Assembly (NCBI RefSeq): GCF_040954835.1
Contig: NC_090698.1
Span: 39,175,501-39,239,500, forward strand
Origin: Lepisosteus oculatus
Taxonomy: Eukaryota; Chordata; Actinopteri; Semionotiformes; Lepisosteidae
Length of the DNA: 64,000 bases
Direction: 5' to 3'
The translations under genes were made by a program, and so were the position numbers. Below are positions 30,880 through 42,987 of this stretch, one piece after another (the stretch's first letter is position 1; each line of letters begins with the position of its first letter). Below the pieces are notes generated by a model, which saw nothing but the letters and a program-made list of their open reading frames with translations, did not search any database and was not told the DNA's origin.

Positions 30880-31275
30880 TTAGAAATAAAAGAAGGTCTT
30901 TTGGCCCATCTATTCCACCTAATTTCTTGTAACTAATTGATCAAAGCTCTTATCCAAGCTATTCTTGAAAGAAGGCAGGGTATCACCCTCAACAAGGCTG
31001 GTTAACTTCCACCATCCTTAGTGTAAAGAAGTCATACTGTTGTGTTTCAAATGGTGTTGCATGTATTTTACATACTTGCGCCCTTTGGTTTATGTTTTGC
31101 TATTGATTCTGTGGTAGTCCACTTTGTCAATGCCTTTCAGGATTTTCAATATTTGAATCAGGTCACCTCATTTTTTTCTGTTCAAGCCACAAATATTCAG
31201 TTATTTTAACCTCCAGGTTAGGACATCCCTTTGAATCCAGGAATCTGACTAGTTGTTCTTCTCTAGGAAGAGCAA
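30880..31275 (-). repeat. Decayed LINE-like repeat, 3' coding part
   Basis: Read on the minus strand, broken frames give phrases like those at the C-terminal end of fish LINE reverse transcriptases: a MRxxDS-type stretch, then a segment with phenylalanine-rich and VVE-N-like residues, then the ending that precedes a GGGCCAAAAGACCTTCTT tail. Stops and shifts interrupt every frame, so it is a fossil. Clade not determined. Confidence 0.4.
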
Positions 31276-31626
31276 AAATATATTGTTATGGTGACCACAT
31301 CTGGTTTTACACATTGATTGTACAAATTTAACATTACATCTTTTAATTTAAGCTGAAAAAATATATACATTTAAATATCCCCTTTTTTCATTGTTATTAC
31401 TTCCCTGCAGGGAATATTACTTCCCTCTAGGAAATAAAATTAATATGTCAACATAAATGTAAATAAGGCTTTTTTATTAATATTATAACCTTGTAAAGCA
31501 TACAGTATCTTAGTTTTAGGTACATAAAAAGAAAATGTATACATTTGCTATCCATGATGTTTTAAGTGCTACTTTAATGAACAGAAAGATTATCACATAC
31601 CTAATTTAAAGTCTATAGCTTGTTCA

Positions 31627-32106
31627 TGTAACAATCAGTTCTTTCCGGACCCTATGCGGACGACACAATCCAGAATTGTGAGGAAACACTAGGGAAAAAT
31701 CATGCAGGAATATGAGAATGAAAACAGGGGGGGCGTGTCCAAAGTGCGCTGGTGCACGGGGTAAGTGTGGCCAAGGCAAACAATCCAGAAGAAATCCAAA
31801 GGGAGAATCCAAAATGAAAGCAAAGGTCCATGGCCGTGTAATCCATCCAAAAACCAGGGATTAAAAACAGGTGCCGGGTCGTGACCAGCGGGAGGAACAG
31901 GAACAGGCACAGGAAGATAAAATCATAACGGAGCCAGGCTCCGGGCTCGCACAATGCGGAGATCAGATGCAGAGCCTCTGGTAAAGTGAGCGCCTGGCTT
32001 TTAAAGCCGAACTGAAACAGGGTAGAAACAAGGAACCAGTGCGAGGAATGAGGCTAATGAGGAAGGGCTGGAGCGCCCTTAAGAGGAGGGGTTTGCGATC
32101 GTGACA
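31627..32106 (-). mobile_element. Solo LTR of a retrotransposon, perfect 5-bp target duplication
   Basis: The plus strand begins TGTAACAATCAG and ends GATCGTGACA, so the minus strand has the canonical 5'-TG...CA-3' form (TGTCACGATC...CTGATTGTTACA). The 5 bases on each side are identical (GTTCA at 31622-31626 and 32107-32111). On the minus strand a TTTAAAAGCC segment could be the TATA region, about 130 bp in. No internal gag-pol sequence lies beside it, so it is a solo LTR left by recombination between two LTRs. The 5-bp duplication and ends suit Ty3/gypsy-type elements, but the clade is inferred. It is GC-rich compared with its surroundings. Confidence 0.9.
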
Positions 32107-33820
32107 GTTCACACATACCAACACCCTATGTTAAAAACAGTATAACACCTTTACTATGCAGTATATTTGTTGCTCATACTCCCAGATGCCAAAGCCTGCT
32201 TGTACTGTAGACTTAAGTCCCTGTTGTAAACACTGCTGTTAAGTGAGGGCACTTTACCCCAGTTGCTCCAGTCTACCCAGCACTGCTGGGGAGTAAAACC
32301 TATGTTAGACAAGAGTTAGCTTAAGGTGAGTGTTACATGCTCTATGGTCAGCCTAATGTTACAGAGCATTTAACTGTTGTTGTATGAACTTTGCCTTTTT
32401 TATACTTTACAATATAAGCTTGAGATAAAATTATTGCATTGTTTACAAGTGTTATAATTTATTTGGCTGACACTTTTATCCAAAGCAATGCATGTTTAAA
32501 CCTATTTATTTAGTTTTATTATCCTCAAGTATTTGAGAGCCTCACCCAGAATTTAAACCCACAACCTTTCTGTTATTTTTAGAGTCCTAAAAAGTGCTGC
32601 TGTAAGTGTGTAGTACATGAAAAACTTTAACAAACAAGTCAGATAAATTTGACGATTACCTTTGTAGTCTGAACATTCACAGAAAAAAAGAGATAAGAAA
32701 AACACAACACTTAATTCATTATTTAAAATAGTATATATTTTTGTCTGCTTTCCTCCATTAACCTGAAAATAAAGCACATTTTTATGGATGGACCTCCATA
32801 ACATTTCAGTAATAGACTGTGTTTAGCAGTTTGTGTAGATAAGTGTCAAAATAAAGTGATTGACAATAGTTCCAAAAACAGTGTGCTTCATACATTAAAA
32901 AAATATCGACCCCAGGTGCAAACAAAACAGGACAAAATAAATAATTGAGGGATTCTTCACAGCATTACCCTGAGGACACTGAATCATTGCACAACAGTAC
33001 TTCCAACACATCCCATCCATGTTTAATGGGTCTGTAATCAGGTGGCTTCAGATGATTGATTTATGAATGAGATTCCTCAACCTCCACATTATTTAATGTA
33101 ATTCTCAGTGAGAGAGTGAAAATCAATTTGAACAATGGATAGAAGGGTGCCATTCTTGTATGTAAGAGCCGACAACCTGGAGATCAATCAGGACCTCCAT
33201 CCATTTTCAATCTACTTGTTCTGGTGATGGTAGCTGCTCAATCAGACTTTTCATACTGGTTTTCTGCACATGTTTTGTAGAGCAGATCTTGAAATGGTCA
33301 AACTATATCTAGTTTCTCACCATACACAAAGCACTGAAAACCTTTTTTTTAGGAAAGAATAATGATTTATTAATTAACAACGACCTAATGATTAAATATC
33401 TGACTGTTTTTTAATCACATTCTATTTACCTTCTGTCATGCATATCTTAAATGTCTGAAAAAGTCTAATCTCTAGGAATGTTCCCACAGTCACACTTTTT
33501 CCTGGGACTACAGATCTTTGGACAGTAGTTTGCTGCCCATTACAGAAATTGACAAAGTTACCCCTGACAACTAACATCTAATGTGACATCTAATACTTCT
33601 GTAACGGAACAGCTGTCTCTCTAAGCTATCTGTGGTAGATTGAGCTGCAGGTGCATGGCTTAGAAAACCTTCAGAGAAAAAATAGGCACCACAATATGAG
33701 AACTGAAGCCTGTTCCAGAAGCTCTACTGAACATATATTTCAGAAATATCTATCTGAAATGAGCTGAAAATAATCAGATCAACAGCTATAGCCTCCAACT
33801 TAGTAAAAGAAACACATGAT
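32107..33820. other. Non-coding, nothing recognised
   Basis: AT-rich sequence with no supported gene or repeat. Confidence 0.5.
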
Positions 33821-34502
33821 TGTTACACTCCCTCAGCTCCAGTCCACTGTATCCGATGTATAATTGAATCTCCGGTACAGGTATGTACAGGTGGAAAAAC
33901 TACTGTATCAGCTCAGCCATGCCCTTGCTGAGAGTAGAGAATCTTCACTCCAGTTTCCCTAATGAAACAAGCCAAAGGGTAGTAAAAGAAAACCAACACA
34001 AGAATCTCCAATTTAAAAGAAGAGATTAAAAGAAGAGTGTTAAAGAACCCACTTGCTGGACAAAAAGAGAGCTGAGTCAAGGAGCCTCCAAACAGCACAC
34101 AGGGAATGCCCAGAGCTGCATGTTACTGAGATGGAAGGAGTGGGGCAACATGCACTTCGGGGACTAGCAGGAGGCTTTTCACAGACTTGCAGCTGAGGCG
34201 TGCAGGCAGGTGTGGTGCTAGGGAATCAGAGTTTGGGGCAGATAAACACAGTCCAGTAATCCAAAACAAGTGAGAATCGTAACTGAGAATCGCAAAGCAC
34301 AAGGGATGTCTGGGAGACAGGTCGACATCCAGTCCAAGTTCAAAGCCAGGGTCGAAGCCAAGAGACACACAGGAAACAAAGCTGAGGAGAAATCTGGGAA
34401 GGGGCTGGGAGACAAAGCAGGGGTCAGAGTACAAACAAAGCTACACACAGGAATAAACACAGAGACAAAGCTCTAGGGGCTCAGTGTTCAGACTCAGTGA
34501 CA
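33821..34502 (-). repeat. Possible decayed LTR-like block
   Basis: The block starts TGTTACACTC and ends CAGTGACA on the plus strand, giving LTR-like TGTCACTG...GTGTAACA on the minus strand, and it is less AT-rich than its flanks. The 5-bp flanks (ATGAT and GAGCC) do not match, so the boundaries, and the call itself, are unproven. Confidence 0.25.
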
Positions 34503-35040
34503 GAGCCTCCAGCTTTGTCAGGTCCAAGTACTTATTCTGAAGAGCACATGGAACGAGTGTGTATGTTAACCAACTATAGGTGTTCTGAATCTCTAGACAA
34601 TGAGATTCTGTGGCAATCAGCGAAGGAAGACAGGTTGACAATGACATTTCTGTCTGCTGCAGCACAGCTAACGTGCCCCACAGAGCTGCATAAACATGAT
34701 TCAAAATCATGTTCTTTAGCTTGAACACCCAGAAATCAGTGAAGCACTTTTCTGAAAAATCATTGCAGGAAAAGAAGAAGTGAACTATGCTTAGACAGAG
34801 AAGGATGTTGCACAACAAAAGCTGAGGTATTCGAAGAAAGAGATGATGGAGGTGCCTCTGATGTTTTTCCCTCAGATTCCCATAGGCACTGCTCAGGAAG
34901 ATCAGCTACAGTAATTCAATCAGTTAACACAAGTCATCATTGTTCAAGCTCAACAGAACAGTGGCAGAGGTTTCTCAGGACAGATTACAGATGGATTGCA
35001 AGAAGTACAAGAAGTATTCTTGGAGATACTGAAGACATTG
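34503..35040. other. Unassigned, moderately GC-rich sequence
   Basis: Broken short frames only. It may be one original stretch with 35877-36250 that was split by the SINE insertion at 35041-35876. In the pre-insertion arrangement one frame stays open for about 40 codons across the junction, with a helical, lysine/glutamate-rich composition, but no family is recognised. Confidence 0.35.
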
Positions 35041-35876
35041 CAGTGGCTCTATGGCTAAGGATCTGAGCCTGTGGTTGGAAGGTTCCCGGTTCGTATCCCA
35101 CAGCCGGCAGAGGAATCCTACTCCGTTGGGCCCCTGAGCAAGGCCCTTAACCCCAACTGCTCCAGGAGCGCCTTATAAATGACTGACTCTGCCCTCTAAC
35201 CCTAAGCTTCTCTCCCTGTCTGTGTGTCTCATGGAGAGCAAGTTGGGGTATGCGAAAAGACAAATTCCTCATATAAGAAATTATATATTATAATAATAAT
35301 AATTGCTTACACTTATATAGCGCTTTTCTGGACACTCCACTCAAAGCGCTTTACAGGTAATGGGAACTCCCCTCCACCACCACCAATGTGCAGCATCCAC
35401 CTGGATGATGCGACGGCAACCATAGTGCGCCAGAACGCTCACCACACATCAGGTATCAGTGGGGAGGAGAGCAGAGTAATGAAGCCAATTCATAGATGGG
35501 GATTATTAGGAGGCCATGATTGGTAAGAGCCAATGGGGAATTTGGCCACGACACCAGGGTTACACCCCTACTCTTTTCAAGAAACGCCCTAGGATTTTTA
35601 ATGACCACAAAGAGTCAGGACCTCGGTTTTACATCTCATCCGAAGGACGGTGCCTGTTTACAGTATAGTGTCCCCATCACTATACTGGGGCATTAGGACC
35701 CACATGGACCACAGGGTGAGCACCCCCTGCTGGTCCCACTAACACCTCTTCCAGAAGCCTTAGTTTTCCCCAGGAGGTCTCCCATCCAGGTACTGACCAG
35801 GCTCACACCTGCTTAGCTTCAGTGGGTTGCCAGTTGTGAGTTGCAGGGTGATATGGCCAATAAAGTGATCTGATCT
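35041..35876 (+). mobile_element. tRNA-derived SINE, interrupted by a 5S SINE
   Basis: The head carries tRNA-type polymerase III promoter blocks (TGGCTAAGGAT for box A, GGTTCGTATCC for box B), then a body with GCCCCTGAGCAAGGCCCTTAA, which is also present in the copy at 61952-62176. The body ends at 35288 near ATAAGAAATTATAT. The missing tail (GGCCAATAAAGTGATCTGATCT) resumes at 35855, after the inserted 5S SINE. CATTG ends the left flank and begins the right flank, giving a plausible target duplication. The head is a retroposon, not a functional tRNA gene. Confidence 0.85.
35289..35856 (-). mobile_element. Full-length 5S-derived SINE, nested in a tRNA SINE
   Basis: On the minus strand it has the 5S-like head (GCCATATCACCCTGCAACTC, then AAGCTAAGCAGG and TGGATGGGAG), the family body, and the tail ending in an (ATT)n tract at its low-coordinate end. 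It splits the tail of the surrounding tRNA-derived SINE, so it inserted later than that element. Confidence 0.9.
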
Positions 35877-36601
35877 CATTGGAAGACCTTCAGAGAAAGG
35901 CTGAAAAGAAGAAACTGCCAGTCCTCTGAGGTGAGAAAGAAGCAAGCCCAGTCACCGGGGCCTGACGCCAAAGAATATATGCCATGGCATAAATACCGTG
36001 AGGGGAAAAGTGTTACAGGGTCTCAGGTTTCTGTAGTCCCAAAGGTAGAGTGGAAGAGCTCTAATGCTTTCCATCAGGTCTGGACTATTGATGAAGGCTT
36101 TTTTCTGGACAATGTATTTGGGGAACAGATAAAGTGTGCATCCATGCACCACATAAAGTCTCAGATGAGAAACTTACATACATGGTCCAGTCCCCAAGGG
36201 AAGGTGTTACCTTCCAACTTTTTTTGCATTGCTACTACATCTTTTGCCTGAATTTGGCTGGACTTCACGTGTAGTTTCTCTGGATTTGGTAGAAGCAGAG
36301 AGATTATAGGCAGGAATATTCTACTGTACGTGAAAAGCATGTACTATTTCATAGCTTTATAGTTTCATTTAATTATTTTATGTGTCTGGTAATTACATCT
36401 AAATTATAGATATTGCTTAGAAATCACTAGACTTAATATTATAAATACCTACCAAATAATGTTTTTAAGTAGCAAAAACAGTTTTGAAGTATTTGCAATC
36501 TAGACCAATTCCATTTTTCTTACAAGGTTAGTTCTTTCAGTTGGGAATTGAAAGTAATTATGTATAACTTTGAACAGCACACAGTACACAGAAAAATCGT
36601 A
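35877..36601. other. Non-coding or fossil sequence
   Basis: A plus-strand frame is open from about 35931 to 36251 (roughly 106 codons), with no domain I can recognise and no splice context. The remainder is AT-rich. It could be the remains of a transposon gene or a chance frame. Confidence 0.35.
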
Positions 36602-36763
36602 TTACACATATGAATATAAATATAGATGTAAATATAGATATAGATATAGATATTAATATAGTTGTAAATGTATTGCATAGGTCCCTGGCATATATTGCAC
36701 AAAAAACAGTTGTAAATGGGAAAAGAAAAAGAAACAGATGTAGCAGTAGATGTGTAGATGCGT

Positions 36764-38160
36764 TCAGTCCAGAAACAGGTCACTGTCAATGTTGCCTCTG
36801 CCCAGACGCAAGGTGGATGCGTTGTACAGTCTTATGGCAGAAGGCAAGAATGACCTCCTGTAGCGCTCTCTGTCGCACCGTGGATGAATCAGTCTATTGC
36901 TGAACGTGCTCTTCATTTCTGCAAGCCTGTCATAGAGGGGATGGGAGATGTTGTCCATGATGGCCTCTAGTTTGGACACCATTCTCCTCTCAGCCACTAC
37001 CTCCAAGGGGTCCAGGTCAGACCCAATGACAGAGCTTGCTCTCCTGATGAGCTTGTTCAGCCTTTTAGAATCCACTGCTCTAATCCCAGAGCCCCAGCAC
37101 ACCACTGCGTAGAAAATGGCACTCGCTACCACCGACTGATAGAACATATATAGCATCTTACTACACACATTGAAGGACCTGAGCCTCCTCAAGAAGTTAA
37201 GTCGGCTCTGTCCCTTCTTATAGATGGCCTCGATGTTCTTAGACCATTCCAGTCTATCGTCGATGTGCACTCCCAGGAACTTGTATGAGTCCACCATCTC
37301 CACGCCACTCCCATGGATGTAGACAGGAGTAGGTTTGACCTTTTTCCTCCTGAAATCTACCACCAGTTCCTTTGTCTTTGTTACATTCAGTTCCAAGTGG
37401 TTCACCCCACACCACTCCTTGAAGCTGCTGACCAGTCCTCTGTAGTCCTCTTCTGCTCACCCTTGATACATCCCACAATTGCAGAGTCATCTGAGAACTT
37501 CTGCAGGTGGCATGACTTTGAGTTCTACTTAGTCCGAAGTATAGAGGGTGAAGAGGAATGGAGAAAGAACTGTCCCTTGAGGTGCACCTGTGTTACTCAC
37601 TACCTGTTCAGACACACAGTTCTGAAGTCTCACAGACTGTGGTCTGCCTGTCAGCTAGTCAGTGATCCACGAGGTCATGGAAGCATCGACTTGCATCTCC
37701 TCCAGCTTCCTCCTTAGAAGTAAGGGCTGGATGGTATTGAAGGCACTGGAAAGTCGAAAAACATGATCCTTACATTGTTGCCAGCCCTGTCCAGGTGTGA
37801 GTAAGCCCTTTGCAGCATGTAGATGATCGCATCCTCCACACCAACACTGGGCTGGTAGGCAAACTGTAGGGTGTCCAGTGATGAGCTGACCAGGGGTCTC
37901 AGGTGGGATGACCAGCCTCTCCAGTGTCTTCATGACGTGAGAAGTCAGTGCAACTGGTCTGTAGTCGTTGAGGACAGAGGGGCGCCCTTTCTTTGGTACC
38001 GGGACCAGGCATGATGTCTTCCAGAGCACCGGGACTCTCTCCAAGCGCAGGCTCAGGTTGAACAGTCACTGGAGCACTCCGCTCAGCTGATCAGCACAGG
38101 CCCTCAGAATTCTGGGACAGATGTTATCCAGTCCTGTGGCCTTACCCTGATGCAGCCTCT
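36764..38160 (-). pseudogene. LINE reverse transcriptase domain, several frameshifts
   Basis: The RNA-dependent DNA polymerase of the same element. Blocks appear in the right order but in different frames: VLWKTSCLVPVPKKGRPS and NDYRPVALTSHVMKTLERL (38044-37900), then SSAFNTIQPLLL (about 37760-37710), then the FSDD catalytic box (about 37485-37497, the equivalent of YADD). The longest clean frame (37405-36764) covers the thumb and C-terminal part, with TKTKELVVDFRRKK, YKFLGVHIDDRLEW and YAVVCWGSG. At least four shifts separate these blocks, so no functional enzyme can be made. Confidence 0.9.
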
Positions 38161-38676
38161 TCAGCTCCTTCTTCACCTGGTCAGCCGTGATGGTCAGCCT
38201 GGCCTGGGGGATGGTGCCCATAGAGCTTTCAGTGCTGCAGGTGTTAATGGTGGAGGTGTTGGAGAGTGGCAGCTGTGGGGAATGGGGGGGTGAGTAGCTG
38301 TCGGTTTTTGTAGCTGGCGGTCATGTTTGTGGGGGGATGGAGGAGGTGTTGGGCAGTCGCAGCTGTGAAGGCTTAGGGAGCGTGTGGCTGTGGGGGGATG
38401 GGTGTTGAGCCACAGAGGGCCCTGAATCAAACCTGTTAAAGAAATGGTTCAACTCGTTGGCCATCTCCAGGTTCCCCTCTGTTGCACCCCCAGCCTGTTT
38501 GAAGCCAGAGATCTCTCTCATGCAGCTCCATACATCCCTCACCCTATTCCTTTGCAGCTTGTCCTCTACCTTCCTCCTGTAGGCGTCCTTGCTCTCTCTT
38601 AACTTCTGCTTTAGCTCCCTCTGTACACGCTTGACCCCTCCTTTATCTCCCCTCCTAAAGGCTCTCTTCTTGTCAT

Positions 38677-39656
38677 TCAGAAGAGCTTCAGGTCGCTGGT
38701 GATCCAGGGTTTGTTATTGGAAAAGAAGTGTACGTCTTTGGTGGGGATGGTGCTGTCTATGTCGTCCCCATCTGGTTCGCACAGCACATCCCAGTCGGTG
38801 GCCTCCAAAGCACCACGTAGATCCTCCATAGCCTCCTGAGACCATCTCCTCACAGTCCTCATGGTCACAGGTTGGCGCTGGACAATAGGCGTGTATAGTG
38901 GTGTAAGCAAGACAAGGTTGTGATCTGATCTGCCAAGGGGGGGAAGGGCTGTGGAACTATATGCATCCGTAGCATTGGCATATAATAAGTCCAGTGTTTT
39001 GTTTTCTCTGGTCGGGCACTTAACAAACTGGAAATAGATTTGTGGTTAAAGTCCCCTGAAATAGCTATAAATGCGCTAGGGTGCTTTGTTTGTAGCCTGG
39101 CTGTGACTGTGTTAATGACGTCACACGCTACCTCTGCATTTGCCGTAGGTGAAATGTAAACAACAGCAAAGATGGCGCATGTAAACTCCCATGGCAGATA
39201 GTACGGACACAGTCCTATGGCTACCAGTTCGATGTCTGGGTTACAGACGCGCTCCTTAACATGAGTATGTCCAGGATTACACCATCTGTTGTTGACAAGC
39301 ACCGCGAGCCCCCCTCCTTTCCTCTTACCGCTCTCGGTGTTTCTGTCCGCCCACACCGTCTGAAAGCCGCTGATGGTAACGTTCGAGTCTGGAATAAATT
39401 CCTGCAGCCACGTCTCGGTGAAACACATGATACTACATTCACGATACTCCCTCTGGCTCCTTACCAATGCTCCCAGTTCGTCCATTTTGTTCGCTAAGGA
39501 CCTCACATTTCCCATGATGATCGAAGGAAGGTAGGGTTTAAATCTCCTTCTCTTCGCCTTTCGCATCGCACCAGCCCTACAGCCTCGGCTTCTCCTCCTC
39601 AGCTCCTCCGGCACCGATGGCTTCTCTCCAGTGAGTAGAGCCGGACGCGCTAGCAC
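38677..39656 (-). pseudogene. LINE endonuclease domain, frameshifted
   Basis: An apurinic/apyrimidinic-type endonuclease would nick the target DNA for target-primed reverse transcription. The main frame (39656-38865) contains MGNVRSLANKMDEL, the catalytic-region CFTETWL, GGGLAVLV and ISGDFNH, in the usual order. The last conserved block, normally SDHN, falls in another frame: near 38935-38943 a run of seven guanines (seven cytosines on the coding strand) marks a likely slippage shift. The sequence then continues in the frame that reads LTPLYTPIVQRQPV and FSNNKPWITSDLK (38910-38677) before a further break. The frame has no ATG at its head, so the true start lay further upstream. Confidence 0.85.
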
Positions 39657-39925
39657 GATCAGCTGGTCCCGTGTGTAGACAATGCCTCTGTGGCTATCGG
39701 CATTGCAACCCGATAGAAACAGAGGTCCGAGTATCAGAAAAACAAGAAAAAGTTTCTCAGCTTCCTAGTATCCATCATGTTGCAATCGCAAATCTAGTTG
39801 CAGGCAAAGGAATGAAGAAAAAACACTAACACACTAGCATTAACTAACTGAAAGAAACAAAAAGACAACAAAAAGACACAGAGCTGCTGTAGCAGGCTGC
39901 CACTAACACAGCGCCATCTTAAATT

Positions 39926-42900
39926 AACGAAGGTTAAGCACATTGTGAGCAAAGTAAGCCATACCCTTTCTACTTTATAAAAAGCTATATGTTATGATCG
40001 GTTCAAGTTCTTGAGGATTTTCATGTTTCCCTGCTTGTTTGTTTTTTAGAGCTCCAATACCACTGTTATCATTCTTGTCTTTGTTTTCCATATCCTTCTC
40101 ATTTCGAGCCCTGTACCTGTGCTTGCTGATGTTCTCAGCTTCTATGAGTGTTACATTTGCATTGCTTGGCATTGTCAGTTAGCTCCTATGGTACAATCTA
40201 TTTGTCCCAACGTGTCCCACATGATTGTGATGTCACCCTTGATAATGACTTTTTTGGACTGTGATATGTTTCAGTACACATATCTGCCATTCTCATGACA
40301 CAAAGACAAATGCAGCTACTTAATAACACTGTTCTCACAATATGTAAACTATGATGACTGAAGATCTGTGCAATCAGCTTGAGGTGTTCTTGGATTTTTA
40401 TCCTTGAGAGGGCTATGTTTGTCTGATGAATAAATATAATATTAACCTTGTTCAAACTCATCCATTTAGTACTTTTATGCTGCTCAATATTATTTGATCG
40501 TGCTCAACCATTTTTCTACATTTTTTTAATCTGCAACTATATTATCGCTTCATCCAGTATCTATTCTTTTTCCAAACATAACAAGATATTCTCATTTGAG
40601 AATATTCTCAATATTCTAATTTTTCTCTCTAGGAAACCATTAGCTGTGCTGTAGTATGTCATGACATAAGCTGTGTAGACTGTTGAGCAATGACATCACT
40701 TTCATTGGTTCAGGTTGAATGACTATACTTTATACCATCTTGTATTGGCAATTCAAAGTCTAGCCAACAGTTAATATGACTTCAACCTTTATATTTCCTT
40801 CTCTGGTCCATTACCCGCATTACTTAGAGTAATTAAATAGTAGGAAAATAACCTAATCTTTGATCTGCCTGTGTTTTGTGTTTTTGTCTTGTGAATTGCT
40901 GGTGTTGACACTGAGCAGTTGTTGACATGTACCTGTAGCAGCAGACGAGCTAGGCACAGTGCTGTATTCAACAGAGCTATTTCGTTTTGATTGATCAGTA
41001 GCCAAATCTGATCTCATGATGGAGGAAACACTACTTGTTAAAACTTAAACAGGCAATGTGGCATGATCTTGCATTTAGTTGTGTATAATTGTATTTTTTA
41101 TTCTTTCTTTTGTACACAGACTTGGAACCATCATTCTTTTCTTTCTCAGAGTTTCCTCTTAGGTAGTAGTGAGAAAAGGCAGAGACTTCATTTTTTCCCC
41201 AATTATTAACTTATTTGCTAAAAAGACTTAAAATGTGGAGCACAGCAAAGGTGAATCTCACCAGTTAGTTTCCTAATGTCAACAGTGATGCAAATATGTG
41301 TTTAAAAAATATTTTTTTAATTTTATTTTACAGAAATGAACATTTAAGTGCATACAAAACTTTGACAAAAAAGAGTCCTTGGCACTTTGTACTATATAAG
41401 TACTATATAATTGGAATAATGTGACATTGGTTACAGCTTGATTGTATTGTGAACAATTTTAAAACATTGTTTTTCATAAACAAGAGTTTCTTGCAACTTA
41501 ATAATACTTCATTAGCATCAAACACAAAGTAAATCTGAGGAATATCAACACAGCAAATACCTACTACTTTTTTAACAAGGAATATGTTTTCTCTCTACCC
41601 TTTCCCCCAAAACATATAGATTTATTAAAGTGTTACAAAATAACATTCTCTGTAACAAAAAGTCTCCTTTGTAGAGAACAGGATAATGGATATATGAGAA
41701 ACAGTATTCTATATGATAAAAGCCCACATAAGTGTATAACAAGTGTCTACAGCAGCTGGCTTTATTGAATGGCCTAATTGCTGCATCCTCAAGTGATATG
41801 TACTAGTTTTTATTGTATGCTTTATGTACCATATGAGCCAAGACTAAGTTAGTCATTGAAATAACACAACTATATGTTATAACTCAGAAAAAATAATTGA
41901 TTAAAGGAAGCACTCAATCAGTTCTTTGATATGAGGCTTTTCCCATTCATGCTGAGGTGCATAAACCACCTGATGCCTGGACTTGTGACCTCTCTAAATG
42001 ATCTCAAGATAATATGATGTACCTGGACTAAAGAGAGGTGGAAGAATGACAAAATGGCACCAGAGAAATACAACTGTATACTATTACTGGAAAGCAGGGA
42101 TTTCAGTAAAGCAATATTGTTAAAGATGCATTCATGCAAGGTGAATCATATACAGTAAAGCACTCAAATAAACCAGAGGATTAAAAATAACTCAATATAC
42201 CTGAGAACTATTAAAATAGCTGTATTCCTACAAAACTGGCATTAAGATTGCAGAATAATAGACATTTTATTTGTAATTGTTTAATATTATATTTTCCATT
42301 TATTCACATTACTAGATTACAGCAGCAATAACATAACAATAACAATAACAGCAGTGGAACATAACAAAACAGTATGTGTCTTAAAACAGCTCTTCTTACT
42401 AAATGCAATAATAACAATTGAGTTAATTATGCAGTGTTAAACTCCATTAAAGCAGATGTGGCTTTGAATAGTTACAAACAGTCCAACTTCATGAAAGTAC
42501 AAATAACTTTCTGCAGATAGAGAAAAGTGTGCAAGAAACCCAAGAAACAAATTGTGCATTGATTAAAGAAGACAAGCACCCTCCTCACACTTGCCAGGTG
42601 ACTTGGTGTTCACCCTTGTAAAGTGAAGAACCCATCTGGCATAGGGGTAGGGTGGGGGGCACTAGTTTTGGCATACACCACACTTGGGTTATTCATGTGC
42701 TCTGCAAATTATCACGTGCTTTTATTACACTCTGAACGTGAATAGATTCAGATTTCAGTCAGGGAGATGAGGCACTTTTATTACTACTCCATTTTAAAAT
42801 GTATTTATATTTTAAAAAATAGACTGATTTTTTGTATCTTTTATTTGTTTGGTTTAATTATTTTTTTTATTTCTTAAACATGGAATTAAATATAAAGTGT

Positions 42901-42987
42901 ATACTGTTTGCTTTATCAAGGTTAAAACATTGCATTCCATTCCTAATGTTGAGTATGTGATATCAGTAGTATACTGAGTATTGTGAT
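39926..42987. other. Gene-free AT-rich DNA
   Basis: No coding, RNA or repeat feature could be supported in these 3 kb. Confidence 0.5.

Larger units (their letters stand above)
36602..39925 (-). mobile_element. Decayed non-LTR retrotransposon (jockey superfamily, L2/Rex1-like)
   Basis: Nearly full-length LINE on the minus strand. From its 5' end (high coordinates) it has a short GC-rich leader, an APE-type endonuclease (39656 to about 38677), a proline-rich linker (about 38540-38190), a reverse transcriptase (about 38160-36764) and a short AT-rich 3' end with an ATATAG-like simple repeat (36602-36660). Several frameshifts break the single long frame these elements use, so it is not autonomous. 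Family name inferred from the order and wording of endonuclease and polymerase motifs. Confidence 0.9.

Noticed and set aside
31624..31954. Overlapping minus-strand frames of 60-85 codons
   Set aside because: They lie inside the solo LTR in several overlapping frames; this reflects its lower AT content, not a gene.
33821..34502. Third solo LTR with certainty
   Set aside because: Ends look LTR-like but the flanks do not match and no promoter motif is clear; kept only as a low-confidence repeat.
34123..34818. Several overlapping frames on both strands of about 70-125 codons
   Set aside because: No conserved domain, and the frames overlap in both directions; best seen as stop-poor repeat-like DNA.
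35041..35115. tRNA gene
   Set aside because: Box A and box B are present but no cloverleaf can be formed and the sequence continues as a SINE with a second copy at 61952-62176.
36520..36789. Minus-strand frame with Ile/Tyr repeats
   Set aside because: Translation of the AT simple repeat at the 3' end of the LINE.
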